From contig JAPFFF010000469.1 of assembly GCA_039105265.1 (NCBI GenBank), positions 1 to 22,152 of the forward strand: a DNA stretch of 22,152 bases. The letters are read 5' to 3'. The DNA comes from Tritrichomonas musculus (taxonomy: Eukaryota > Parabasalia > Tritrichomonadida > Tritrichomonadidae). Under the pieces are notes generated by a model, which was not told the origin of the DNA, did not search any database, and worked only from the letters and a program-made list of their open reading frames with translations. Positions 10,350-22,139 of the stretch are shown here, piece by piece (the stretch's first letter is position 1; the number at the start of each line of letters is the position of its first letter). Both the position numbers and the translations under genes were made by a program.

Positions 10350-11611
10350 ATTAAAAACGATTTCGAAATTAAGTAAAATCAGTAAAAATTAAAGCTTAAT
10401 CTCAGTTATTCTTATTCAAACGTTTCTCACAAATGAACAGAGTTAAATAAAACACAAATCTCAAACACTTTTGTAAGATAATTAAAAACGATTTCGAAAT
10501 TAAGTAAAATCAGTAAAAATTAAAGCTTAATCTCAGTTATTCTTAATCTAACATTTCTCACAAATGAACAGAGTTAAATAAAACACAAATCTCAAACACT
10601 TTTGTAAGATAATTAAAAACGATTTCGAAATTAAGTAAAATCAGTAAAAATTAAAGCTTAATCTCAGTTATTCTTAATCTAACATTTCTCACAAATGAAC
10701 AGAGTTAAATAAAACACAAATCTCAAACACTTTTGTAAGATAATTAAAAACGATTTCGAAATTAAGTAAAATCAGTAAAAATTAAAGCTTAATCTCAGTT
10801 ATTCTTAATCTAACATTTCTCACAAATGAACAGAGTTAAATAAAACACAAATCTCAAACACTTTTGTAAGATAATTAAAAACGATTTCGAAATTAAGTAA
10901 AATCAGTAAAAATTAAAGCTTAATCTCAGTTATTCTTAATCTAACATTTCTCACAAATGAACAGAGTTAAATAAAACACAAATCTCAAACACTTTTGTAA
11001 GATAATTAAAAACGATTTCGAAATTAAGTAAAATCAGTAAAAATTAAAGCTTAATCTCAGTTATTCTTATTCAAACGTTTCTCACAAATGAACAGAGTTA
11101 AATAAAACACAAATCTCAAACACTTTTGTAAGATAATTAAAAACGATTTCGAAATTAAGTAAAATCAGTAAAAATTAAAGCTTAATCTCAGTTATTCTTA
11201 TTCAAACGTTTCTCACAAATGAACAGAGTTAAATAAAACACAAATCTCAAACACTTTTGTAAGATAATTAAAAACGATTTCGAAATTAAGTAAAATCAGT
11301 AAAAATTAAAGCTTAATCTCAGTTATTCTTAATCTAACATTTCTCACAAATGAACAGAGTTAAATAAAACACAAATCTCAAACACTTTTATAAGATAATT
11401 AAAAACGATTTCGAAATTAAGTAAAATCAGTAAAAATTAAAGCTTAATCTCAGTTATTCTTAATCTAACATTTCTCACAAATGAACAGAGTTAAATAAAA
11501 CACAAATCTCAAACACTTTTGTAAGATAATTATAAACGATTTCGAAATTAAGTAAAATCAGTAAAAATTAAAGCTTAATCTCAGTTATTCTTATTCAAAC
11601 GTTTCTCACAA
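9700..11611 (+). repeat. Higher-order block, left member of a 1912-bp pair
   Basis: From p6 of M75 to p83 of M89, all diagnostic sites agree with 19001-20912 (M146-M160), 71 monomers (9301 bp) to the right. The shared order is plain B copies, A, four B, A, A, B with A124, B, T type A. The match stops at p84 of M89 (A) versus M160 (G). Beyond that point M160 matches M90 at an offset of 70 monomers. Confidence 0.82.
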
Positions 11612-11659
11612 ATGAACAGAGTTAAATAAAACACAAATCTCAAACACTTTTGTAAGATA

Positions 11660-12183
11660 ATTAAAAACGATTTCGAAATTAAGTAAAATCAGTAAAAATT
11701 AAAGCTTAATCTCAGTTATTCTTATTCAAACGTTTCTCACAAGTGAACAGAGTTAAATAAAACACAAATCTCAAACACTTTTGTAAGATAATTGAAAAAG
11801 ATTTCGAAATTAATTAAAATCAGTAAAAATTAAAGCTTAATCTCAGTTATTCTTAATCTAACATTTCTCACAAATGAACAGAGTTAAATAAAACACAAAT
11901 CTCAAACACTTTTGTAAGATAATTGAAAACGATTTCGAAATTAAGTAAAATCAGTAAAAATTAAAGCTTAATCTCAGTTATTCTTAATCTAACATTTCTC
12001 ACAAATGAACAGAGTTAAATAAAACACAAATCTCAAACACTTTTGTAAGATAATTATAAACGATTTCGAAATTAAGTAAAATCAGTAAAAATTAAAGCTT
12101 AATCTCAGTTATTCTTATTCAAACGTTTCTCACAAATGAACAGAGTTAAATAAAACACAAATCTCAAACACTTTTGTAAGATA
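11660..12183 (+). repeat. H cassette 3 (M90-M93)
   Basis: Order: M90 type A with G84; M91 H (starts 11791); M92 G; M93 T type A. It is preceded by M85-M89 (A, A, B with A124, B, T type A). It is the reference form for the cassette at M160-M163, where M89 and M90 appear fused into one copy. Confidence 0.9.
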
Positions 12184-12319
12184 ATTAAAAACGATTTCGA
12201 AATTAAGTAAAATCAGTAAAAATTAAAGCTTAATCTCAGTTATTCTTAATCTAACATTTCTCACAAATGAACAGAGTTAAATAAAACACAAATCTCAAAC
12301 ACTTTTGTAAGATAATTAT

Positions 12320-13235
12320 AAACGATTTCGAAATTAAGTAAAATCAGTAAAAATTAAAGCTTAATCTCAGTTATTCTTATTCAAACGTTTCTCACAAATG
12401 AACAGAGTTAAATAAAACACAAATCTCAAACACTTTTGTAAGATAATTAAAAACGATTTCGAAATTAAGTAAAATCAGTAAAAATTAAAGCTTAATCTCA
12501 GTTATTCTTAATCTAACATTTCTCACAAATGAACAGAGTTAAATAAAACACAAATCTCAAACACTTTTGTAAGATAATTAAAAACGATTTCGAAATTAAG
12601 TAAAATCAGTAAAAATTAAAGCTTAATCTCAGTTATTCTTAATCTAACATTTCTCACAAATGAACAGAGTTAAATAAAACACAAATCTCAAACACTTTTA
12701 TAAGATAATTAAAAACGATTTCGAAATTAAGTAAAATCAATAAAAATTAAAGCTTAATCTCAGTTATTCTTAATCTAACATTTCTCACAAATGAACAGAG
12801 TTAAATAAAACACAAATCTCAAACACTTTTGTAAGATAATTAAAAACGATTTCGAAATTAAGTAAAATCAGTAAAAATTAAAGCTTAATCTCAGTTATTC
12901 TTAATCTAACATTTCTCACAAATGAACAGAGTTAAATAAAACACAAATCTCAAACACTTTTATAAGATAATTAAAAACGATTTCGAAATTAAGTAAAATC
13001 AATAAAAATTAAAGCTTAATCTCAGTTATTCTTAATCTAACATTTCTCACAAATGAACAGAGTTAAATAAAACACAAATCTCAAACACTTTTGTAAGATA
13101 ATTATAAACGATTTCGAAATTAAGTAAAATCAGTAAAAATTAAAGCTTAATCTCAGTTATTCTTAATCTAACATTTCTCACAAATGAACAGAGTTAAATA
13201 AAACACAAATCTCAAACACTTTTGTAAGATAATTA
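12320..13235 (+). repeat. Higher-order block, right member of the 916-bp pair
   Basis: Covers p6 of M95 to p4 of M102 and matches 5377-6292 at all diagnostic sites. It contains the double A124/A33 pair (M97-M98 and M99-M100) followed by a T type-B copy (M101). M95 differs from its partner M42 only in having T5. Confidence 0.82.
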
Positions 13236-13395
13236 AAAACGATTTCGAAATTAAGTAAAATCAGTAAAAATTAAAGCTTAATCTCAGTTATTCTTAATCT
13301 AACATTTCTCACAAATGAACAGAGTTAAATAAAACACAAATCTCAAACACTTTTGTAAGATAATTAAAAACGATTTCGAAATTAAGTAAAATCAG

Positions 13396-14344
13396 TAAAA
13401 ATTAAAGCTTAATCTCAGTTATTCTTAATCTAACATTTCTCACAAATGAACAGAGTTAAATAAAACACAAATCTCAAACACTTTTGTAAGATAATTAAAA
13501 ACGATTTCGAAATTAAGTAAAATCAGTAAAAATTAAAGCTTAATCTCAGTTATTCTTATTCAAACGTTTCTCACAAATGAACAGAGTTAAATAAAACACA
13601 AATCTCAAACACTTTTGTAAGATAATTATAAACGATTTCGAAATTAAGTAAAATCAGTAAAAATTAAAGCTTAATCTCAGTTATTCTTATTCAAACGTTT
13701 CTCACAAATGAACAGAGTTAAATAAAACACAAATCTCAAACACTTTTGTAAGATAATTAAAAACGATTTCGAAATTAAGTAAAATCAGTAAAAATTAAAG
13801 CTTAATCTCAGTTATTCTTATTCAAACGTTTCTCACAAGTGAACAGAGTTAAATAAAACACAAATCTCAAACACTTTTGTAAGATAATTGAAAAAGATTT
13901 CGAAATTAATTAAAATCAGTAAAAATTAAAGCTTAATCTCAGTTATTCTTAATCTAACATTTCTCACAAATGAACAGAGTTAAATAAAACACAAATCTCA
14001 AACACTTTTGTAAGATAATTGAAAACGATTTCGAAATTAAGTAAAATCAGTAAAAATTAAAGCTTAATCTCAGTTATTCTTAATCTAACATTTCTCACAA
14101 ATGAACAGAGTTAAATAAAACACAAATCTCAAACACTTTTGTAAGATAATTATAAACGATTTCGAAATTAAGTAAAATCAGTAAAAATTAAAGCTTAATC
14201 TCAGTTATTCTTATTCAAACGTTTCTCACAAATGAACAGAGTTAAATAAAACACAAATCTCAAACACTTTTGTAAGATAATTAAAAACGATTTCGAAATT
14301 AAGTAAAATCAGTAAAAATTAAAGCTTAATCTCAGTTATTCTTA
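13396..14344 (+). repeat. Higher-order block, right member of the 949-bp pair
   Basis: Covers p34 of M103 to p65 of M110 and matches 6584-7532. It contains M104 (A), M105 (T type A), M106 (A with G84), M107 (H), M108 (G) and M109 (T type A). Its right part overlaps the start of the 3125-bp block at 13840, so three copies of the H-G-T core here share ancestry. Confidence 0.82.
13756..14279 (+). repeat. H cassette 4 (M106-M109)
   Basis: Order: M106 type A with G84; M107 H (starts 13887); M108 G; M109 T type A. The three copies M107-M109 begin the large duplicated block. M106 itself matches M54 and not M132, so the duplication junction lies within or just after M106. Confidence 0.9.
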
Positions 14345-16964
14345 TTCAAACGTTTCTCACAAATGAACAGAGTTAAATAAAACACAAATCTCAAACACTT
14401 TTGTAAGATAATTATAAACGATTTCGAAATTAAGTAAAATCAGTAAAAATTAAAGCTTAATCTCAGTTATTCTTAATCTAACATTTCTCACAAATGAACA
14501 GAGTTAAATAAAACACAAATCTCAAACACTTTTGTAAGATAATTAAAAACGATTTCGAAATTAAGTAAAATCAGTAAAAATTAAAGCTTAATCTCAGTTA
14601 TTCTTAATCTAACATTTCTCACAAATGAACAGAGTTAAATAAAACACAAATCTCAAACACTTTTATAAGATAATTAAAAACGATTTCGAAATTAAGTAAA
14701 ATCAGTAAAAATTAAAGCTTAATCTCAGTTATTCTTAATCTAACATTTCTCACAAATGAACAGAGTTAAATAAAACACAAATCTCAAACACTTTTATAAG
14801 ATAATTAAAAACGATTTCGAAATTAAGTAAAATCAATAAAAATTAAAGCTTAATCTCAGTTATTCTTAATCTAACATTTCTCACAAATGAACAGAGTTAA
14901 ATAAAACACAAATCTCAAACACTTTTGTAAGATAATTAAAAACGATTTCGAAATTAAGTAAAATCAGTAAAAATTAAAGCTTAATCTCAGTTATTCTTAA
15001 TCTAACATTTCTCACAAATGAACAGAGTTAAATAAAACACAAATCTCAAACACTTTTGTAAGATAATTAAAAACGATTTCGAAATTAAGTAAAATCAGTA
15101 AAAATTAAAGCTTAATCTCAGTTATTCTTAATCTAACATTTCTCACAAATGAACAGAGTTAAATAAAACACAAATCTCAAACACTTTTGTAAGATAATTA
15201 TAAACGATTTCGAAATTAAGTAAAATCAGTAAAAATTAAAGCTTAATCTCAGTTATTCTTAATCTAACATTTCTCACAAATGAACAGAGTTAAATAAAAC
15301 ACAAATCTCAAACACTTTTGTAAGATAATTAAAAACGATTTCGAAATTAAGTAAAATCAGTAAAAATTAAAGCTTAATCTCAGTTATTCTTAATCTAACA
15401 TTTCTCACAAATGAACAGAGTTAAATAAAACACAAATCTCAAACACTTTTGTAAGATAATTAAAAACGATTTCGAAATTAAGTAAAATCAGTAAAAATTA
15501 AAGCTTAATCTCAGTTATTCTTAATCTAACATTTCTCACAAATGAACAGAGTTAAATAAAACACAAATCTCAAACACTTTTGTAAGATAATTATAAACGA
15601 TTTCGAAATTAAGTAAAATCAGTAAAAATTAAAGCTTAATCTCAGTTATTCTTAATCTAACATTTCTCACAAATGAACAGAGTTAAATAAAACACAAATC
15701 TCAAACACTTTTGTAAGATAATTAAAAACGATTTCGAAATTAAGTAAAATCAGTAAAAATTAAAGCTTAATCTCAGTTATTCTTAATCTAACATTTCTCA
15801 CAAATGAACAGAGTTAAATAAAACACAAATCTCAAACACTTTTGTAAGATAATTAAAAACGATTTCGAAATTAAGTAAAATCAGTAAAAATTAAAGCTTA
15901 ATCTCAGTTATTCTTAATCTAACATTTCTCACAAATGAACAGAGTTAAATAAAACACAAATCTCAAACACTTTTGTAAGATAATTAAAAACGATTTCGAA
16001 ATTAAGTAAAATCAGTAAAAATTAAAGCTTAATCTCAGTTATTCTTAATCTAACATTTCTCACAAATGAACAGAGTTAAATAAAACACAAATCTCAAACA
16101 CTTTTGTAAGATAATTAAAAACGATTTCGAAATTAAGTAAAATCAGTAAAAATTAAAGCTTAATCTCAGTTATTCTTAATCTAACATTTCTCACAAATGA
16201 ACAGAGTTAAATAAAACACAAATCTCAAACACTTTTGTAAGATAATTAAAAACGATTTCGAAATTAAGTAAAATCAGTAAAAATTAAAGCTTAATCTCAG
16301 TTATTCTTATTCAAACGTTTCTCACAAATGAACAGAGTTAAATAAAACACAAATCTCAAACACTTTTGTAAGATAATTAAAAACGATTTCGAAATTAAGT
16401 AAAATCAGTAAAAATTAAAGCTTAATCTCAGTTATTCTTAATCTAACATTTCTCACAAATGAACAGAGTTAAATAAAACACAAATCTCAAACACTTTTGT
16501 AAGATAATTAAAAACGATTTCGAAATTAAGTAAAATCAGTAAAAATTAAAGCTTAATCTCAGTTATTCTTAATCTAACATTTCTCACAAATGAACAGAGT
16601 TAAATAAAACACAAATCTCAAACACTTTTGTAAGATAATTAAAAACGATTTCGAAATTAAGTAAAATCAGTAAAAATTAAAGCTTAATCTCAGTTATTCT
16701 TAATCTAACATTTCTCACAAATGAACAGAGTTAAATAAAACACAAATCTCAAACACTTTTGTAAGATAATTAAAAACGATTTCGAAATTAAGTAAAATCA
16801 GTAAAAATTAAAGCTTAATCTCAGTTATTCTTAATCTAACATTTCTCACAAATGAACAGAGTTAAATAAAACACAAATCTCAAACACTTTTGTAAGATAA
16901 TTAAAAACGATTTCGAAATTAAGTAAAATCAGTAAAAATTAAAGCTTAATCTCAGTTATTCTTA
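13840..16964 (+). repeat. Large higher-order block, first copy (3125 bp)
   Basis: From p85 of M106 to p65 of M130, every diagnostic site agrees with 17246-20370, 26 monomers (3406 bp) to the right. Order: H, G, T type A, A, T type B, B with A124, B with A124, B with A33, B, B, T type B, B, B, T type B, four B, A, then B copies. 23 whole monomers (M107-M129) are shared. The spacer between the two blocks is the right part of M130, then M131 (A) and M132 (B). The identity suggests a recent duplication by unequal exchange or replication slippage in register with the monomer. An assembly duplication is possible. Confidence 0.87.
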
Positions 16965-17245
16965 ATCTAACATTTCTCACAAATGAACAGAGTTAAATAA
17001 AACACAAATCTCAAACACTTTTGTAAGATAATTAAAAACGATTTCGAAATTAAGTAAAATCAGTAAAAATTAAAGCTTAATCTCAGTTATTCTTATTCAA
17101 ACGTTTCTCACAAATGAACAGAGTTAAATAAAACACAAATCTCAAACACTTTTGTAAGATAATTAAAAACGATTTCGAAATTAAGTAAAATCAGTAAAAA
17201 TTAAAGCTTAATCTCAGTTATTCTTAATCTAACATTTCTCACAAA

Positions 17246-20200
17246 TGAACAGAGTTAAATAAAACACAAATCTCAAACACTTTTGTAAGATAATTGAAAA
17301 AGATTTCGAAATTAATTAAAATCAGTAAAAATTAAAGCTTAATCTCAGTTATTCTTAATCTAACATTTCTCACAAATGAACAGAGTTAAATAAAACACAA
17401 ATCTCAAACACTTTTGTAAGATAATTGAAAACGATTTCGAAATTAAGTAAAATCAGTAAAAATTAAAGCTTAATCTCAGTTATTCTTAATCTAACATTTC
17501 TCACAAATGAACAGAGTTAAATAAAACACAAATCTCAAACACTTTTGTAAGATAATTATAAACGATTTCGAAATTAAGTAAAATCAGTAAAAATTAAAGC
17601 TTAATCTCAGTTATTCTTATTCAAACGTTTCTCACAAATGAACAGAGTTAAATAAAACACAAATCTCAAACACTTTTGTAAGATAATTAAAAACGATTTC
17701 GAAATTAAGTAAAATCAGTAAAAATTAAAGCTTAATCTCAGTTATTCTTATTCAAACGTTTCTCACAAATGAACAGAGTTAAATAAAACACAAATCTCAA
17801 ACACTTTTGTAAGATAATTATAAACGATTTCGAAATTAAGTAAAATCAGTAAAAATTAAAGCTTAATCTCAGTTATTCTTAATCTAACATTTCTCACAAA
17901 TGAACAGAGTTAAATAAAACACAAATCTCAAACACTTTTGTAAGATAATTAAAAACGATTTCGAAATTAAGTAAAATCAGTAAAAATTAAAGCTTAATCT
18001 CAGTTATTCTTAATCTAACATTTCTCACAAATGAACAGAGTTAAATAAAACACAAATCTCAAACACTTTTATAAGATAATTAAAAACGATTTCGAAATTA
18101 AGTAAAATCAGTAAAAATTAAAGCTTAATCTCAGTTATTCTTAATCTAACATTTCTCACAAATGAACAGAGTTAAATAAAACACAAATCTCAAACACTTT
18201 TATAAGATAATTAAAAACGATTTCGAAATTAAGTAAAATCAATAAAAATTAAAGCTTAATCTCAGTTATTCTTAATCTAACATTTCTCACAAATGAACAG
18301 AGTTAAATAAAACACAAATCTCAAACACTTTTGTAAGATAATTAAAAACGATTTCGAAATTAAGTAAAATCAGTAAAAATTAAAGCTTAATCTCAGTTAT
18401 TCTTAATCTAACATTTCTCACAAATGAACAGAGTTAAATAAAACACAAATCTCAAACACTTTTGTAAGATAATTAAAAACGATTTCGAAATTAAGTAAAA
18501 TCAGTAAAAATTAAAGCTTAATCTCAGTTATTCTTAATCTAACATTTCTCACAAATGAACAGAGTTAAATAAAACACAAATCTCAAACACTTTTGTAAGA
18601 TAATTATAAACGATTTCGAAATTAAGTAAAATCAGTAAAAATTAAAGCTTAATCTCAGTTATTCTTAATCTAACATTTCTCACAAATGAACAGAGTTAAA
18701 TAAAACACAAATCTCAAACACTTTTGTAAGATAATTAAAAACGATTTCGAAATTAAGTAAAATCAGTAAAAATTAAAGCTTAATCTCAGTTATTCTTAAT
18801 CTAACATTTCTCACAAATGAACAGAGTTAAATAAAACACAAATCTCAAACACTTTTGTAAGATAATTAAAAACGATTTCGAAATTAAGTAAAATCAGTAA
18901 AAATTAAAGCTTAATCTCAGTTATTCTTAATCTAACATTTCTCACAAATGAACAGAGTTAAATAAAACACAAATCTCAAACACTTTTGTAAGATAATTAT
19001 AAACGATTTCGAAATTAAGTAAAATCAGTAAAAATTAAAGCTTAATCTCAGTTATTCTTAATCTAACATTTCTCACAAATGAACAGAGTTAAATAAAACA
19101 CAAATCTCAAACACTTTTGTAAGATAATTAAAAACGATTTCGAAATTAAGTAAAATCAGTAAAAATTAAAGCTTAATCTCAGTTATTCTTAATCTAACAT
19201 TTCTCACAAATGAACAGAGTTAAATAAAACACAAATCTCAAACACTTTTGTAAGATAATTAAAAACGATTTCGAAATTAAGTAAAATCAGTAAAAATTAA
19301 AGCTTAATCTCAGTTATTCTTAATCTAACATTTCTCACAAATGAACAGAGTTAAATAAAACACAAATCTCAAACACTTTTGTAAGATAATTAAAAACGAT
19401 TTCGAAATTAAGTAAAATCAGTAAAAATTAAAGCTTAATCTCAGTTATTCTTAATCTAACATTTCTCACAAATGAACAGAGTTAAATAAAACACAAATCT
19501 CAAACACTTTTGTAAGATAATTAAAAACGATTTCGAAATTAAGTAAAATCAGTAAAAATTAAAGCTTAATCTCAGTTATTCTTAATCTAACATTTCTCAC
19601 AAATGAACAGAGTTAAATAAAACACAAATCTCAAACACTTTTGTAAGATAATTAAAAACGATTTCGAAATTAAGTAAAATCAGTAAAAATTAAAGCTTAA
19701 TCTCAGTTATTCTTATTCAAACGTTTCTCACAAATGAACAGAGTTAAATAAAACACAAATCTCAAACACTTTTGTAAGATAATTAAAAACGATTTCGAAA
19801 TTAAGTAAAATCAGTAAAAATTAAAGCTTAATCTCAGTTATTCTTAATCTAACATTTCTCACAAATGAACAGAGTTAAATAAAACACAAATCTCAAACAC
19901 TTTTGTAAGATAATTAAAAACGATTTCGAAATTAAGTAAAATCAGTAAAAATTAAAGCTTAATCTCAGTTATTCTTAATCTAACATTTCTCACAAATGAA
20001 CAGAGTTAAATAAAACACAAATCTCAAACACTTTTGTAAGATAATTAAAAACGATTTCGAAATTAAGTAAAATCAGTAAAAATTAAAGCTTAATCTCAGT
20101 TATTCTTAATCTAACATTTCTCACAAATGAACAGAGTTAAATAAAACACAAATCTCAAACACTTTTGTAAGATAATTAAAAACGATTTCGAAATTAAGTA

Positions 20201-20370
20201 AAATCAGTAAAAATTAAAGCTTAATCTCAGTTATTCTTAATCTAACATTTCTCACAAATGAACAGAGTTAAATAAAACACAAATCTCAAACACTTTTGTA
20301 AGATAATTAAAAACGATTTCGAAATTAAGTAAAATCAGTAAAAATTAAAGCTTAATCTCAGTTATTCTTA
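17246..20370 (+). repeat. Large higher-order block, second copy (3125 bp)
   Basis: Covers p85 of M132 to p65 of M156 and repeats the order of M107-M129 as M133-M155. On its left the copy before H (M132) is plain B without G84, unlike five of the other six H copies, where an A copy with G84 precedes. This marks M132/M133 as the joint made by the duplication. On its right M156 turns to type A and the sequence continues like M85. Confidence 0.87.
17293..17685 (+). repeat. H cassette 5, lacking the G84 copy (M133-M135)
   Basis: M133 H, M134 G, M135 T type A, preceded by plain B M132. The missing A-with-G84 neighbour fits the left edge of the 3125-bp second block. The copies themselves show no difference from M107-M109. 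Confidence 0.88.
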
Positions 20371-20912
20371 TTCAAACGTTTCTCACAAATGAACAGAGTT
20401 AAATAAAACACAAATCTCAAACACTTTTGTAAGATAATTAAAAACGATTTCGAAATTAAGTAAAATCAGTAAAAATTAAAGCTTAATCTCAGTTATTCTT
20501 ATTCAAACGTTTCTCACAAATGAACAGAGTTAAATAAAACACAAATCTCAAACACTTTTGTAAGATAATTAAAAACGATTTCGAAATTAAGTAAAATCAG
20601 TAAAAATTAAAGCTTAATCTCAGTTATTCTTAATCTAACATTTCTCACAAATGAACAGAGTTAAATAAAACACAAATCTCAAACACTTTTATAAGATAAT
20701 TAAAAACGATTTCGAAATTAAGTAAAATCAGTAAAAATTAAAGCTTAATCTCAGTTATTCTTAATCTAACATTTCTCACAAATGAACAGAGTTAAATAAA
20801 ACACAAATCTCAAACACTTTTGTAAGATAATTATAAACGATTTCGAAATTAAGTAAAATCAGTAAAAATTAAAGCTTAATCTCAGTTATTCTTATTCAAA
20901 CGTTTCTCACAA
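19001..20912 (+). repeat. Higher-order block, right member of the 1912-bp pair
   Basis: Covers p6 of M146 to p83 of M160 and matches 9700-11611. Its left part also belongs to the second 3125-bp block, so this region is a composite: M133-M155 match M107-M129, and M146-M160 match M75-M89. Confidence 0.82.
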
Positions 20913-21353
20913 GTGAACAGAGTTAAATAAAACACAAATCTCAAACACTTTTGTAAGATAATTGAAAAAGATTTCGAAATTAATTAAAATCAGTAAAAAT
21001 TAAAGCTTAATCTCAGTTATTCTTAATCTAACATTTCTCACAAATGAACAGAGTTAAATAAAACACAAATCTCAAACACTTTTGTAAGATAATTGAAAAC
21101 GATTTCGAAATTAAGTAAAATCAGTAAAAATTAAAGCTTAATCTCAGTTATTCTTAATCTAACATTTCTCACAAATGAACAGAGTTAAATAAAACACAAA
21201 TCTCAAACACTTTTGTAAGATAATTATAAACGATTTCGAAATTAAGTAAAATCAGTAAAAATTAAAGCTTAATCTCAGTTATTCTTAATCTAACATTTCT
21301 CACAAATGAACAGAGTTAAATAAAACACAAATCTCAAACACTTTTGTAAGATA
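20830..21353 (+). repeat. H cassette 6 with fused leading copy (M160-M163)
   Basis: M160 has T5 like M89 and G84 like M90, both type A. M161 is H (starts 20961), M162 G, M163 T but type B. Left of M160 the match to M75-M89 is at 71 monomers. Right of it the match to M90-M93 (11665-12117) is at 70. One monomer was thus lost here, or gained at M89-M90, by an exchange between p6 and p83. M163 differs from M93 from p66 on. Confidence 0.87.
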
Positions 21354-21484
21354 ATTAAAAACGATTTCGAAATTAAGTAAAATCAGTAAAAATTAAAGCT
21401 TAATCTCAGTTATTCTTATTCAAACGTTTCTCACAAATGAACAGAGTTAAATAAAACACAAATCTCAAACACTTTTGTAAGATA

Positions 21485-21615
21485 ATTAAAAACGATTTCG
21501 AAATTAAGTAAAATCAATAAAGATTAAATCGCAATATCAATTATTCTTATTCAAACGTTTCTCACAAGTATACAGAGTTAAATAAAACATAAATCTCAAA
21601 CACTTTTGTAAGATA
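21485..21615 (+). repeat. Most divergent monomer M165 (full R type)
   Basis: Carries the full R haplotype (A33, G38, T45, G47, C48, A52, A56) as in M6, is type A, and has G84 and T106. It also has two private adjacent changes, A86 and T87 (caagtatacag instead of caagtgaacag). These are the only private bases I found in the window. With about 12 differences from M1 it is the oldest-looking or most isolated copy. Confidence 0.9.
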
Positions 21616-22139
21616 ATTAAAAACGATTTCGAAATTAAGTAAAATCAGTAAAAATTAAAGCTTAATCTCAGTTATTCTTAATCTAACATTTCTCACAAAT
21701 GAACAGAGTTAAATAAAACACAAATCTCAAACACTTTTGTAAGATAATTAAAAACGATTTCGAAATTAAGTAAAATCAGTAAAAATTAAAGCTTAATCTC
21801 AGTTATTCTTAATCTAACATTTCTCACAAATGAACAGAGTTAAATAAAACACAAATCTCAAACACTTTTGTAAGATAATTAAAAACGATTTCGAAATTAA
21901 GTAAAATCAGTAAAAATTAAAGCTTAATCTCAGTTATTCTTATTCAAACGTTTCTCACAAATGAACAGAGTTAAATAAAACACAAATCTCAAACACTTTT
22001 GTAAGATAATTATAAACGATTTCGAAATTAAGTAAAATCAGTAAAAATTAAAGCTTAATCTCAGTTATTCTTATTCAAACGTTTCTCACAAATGAACAGA
22101 GTTAAATAAAACACAAATCTCAAACACTTTTGTAAGATA
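21616..22139 (+). repeat. Right segment M166-M169
   Basis: M166 and M167 are plain B, M168 is A, and M169 is T type A. They are ordinary copies with no sign of a transition to unique sequence, so the array continues to the right. Confidence 0.9.
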
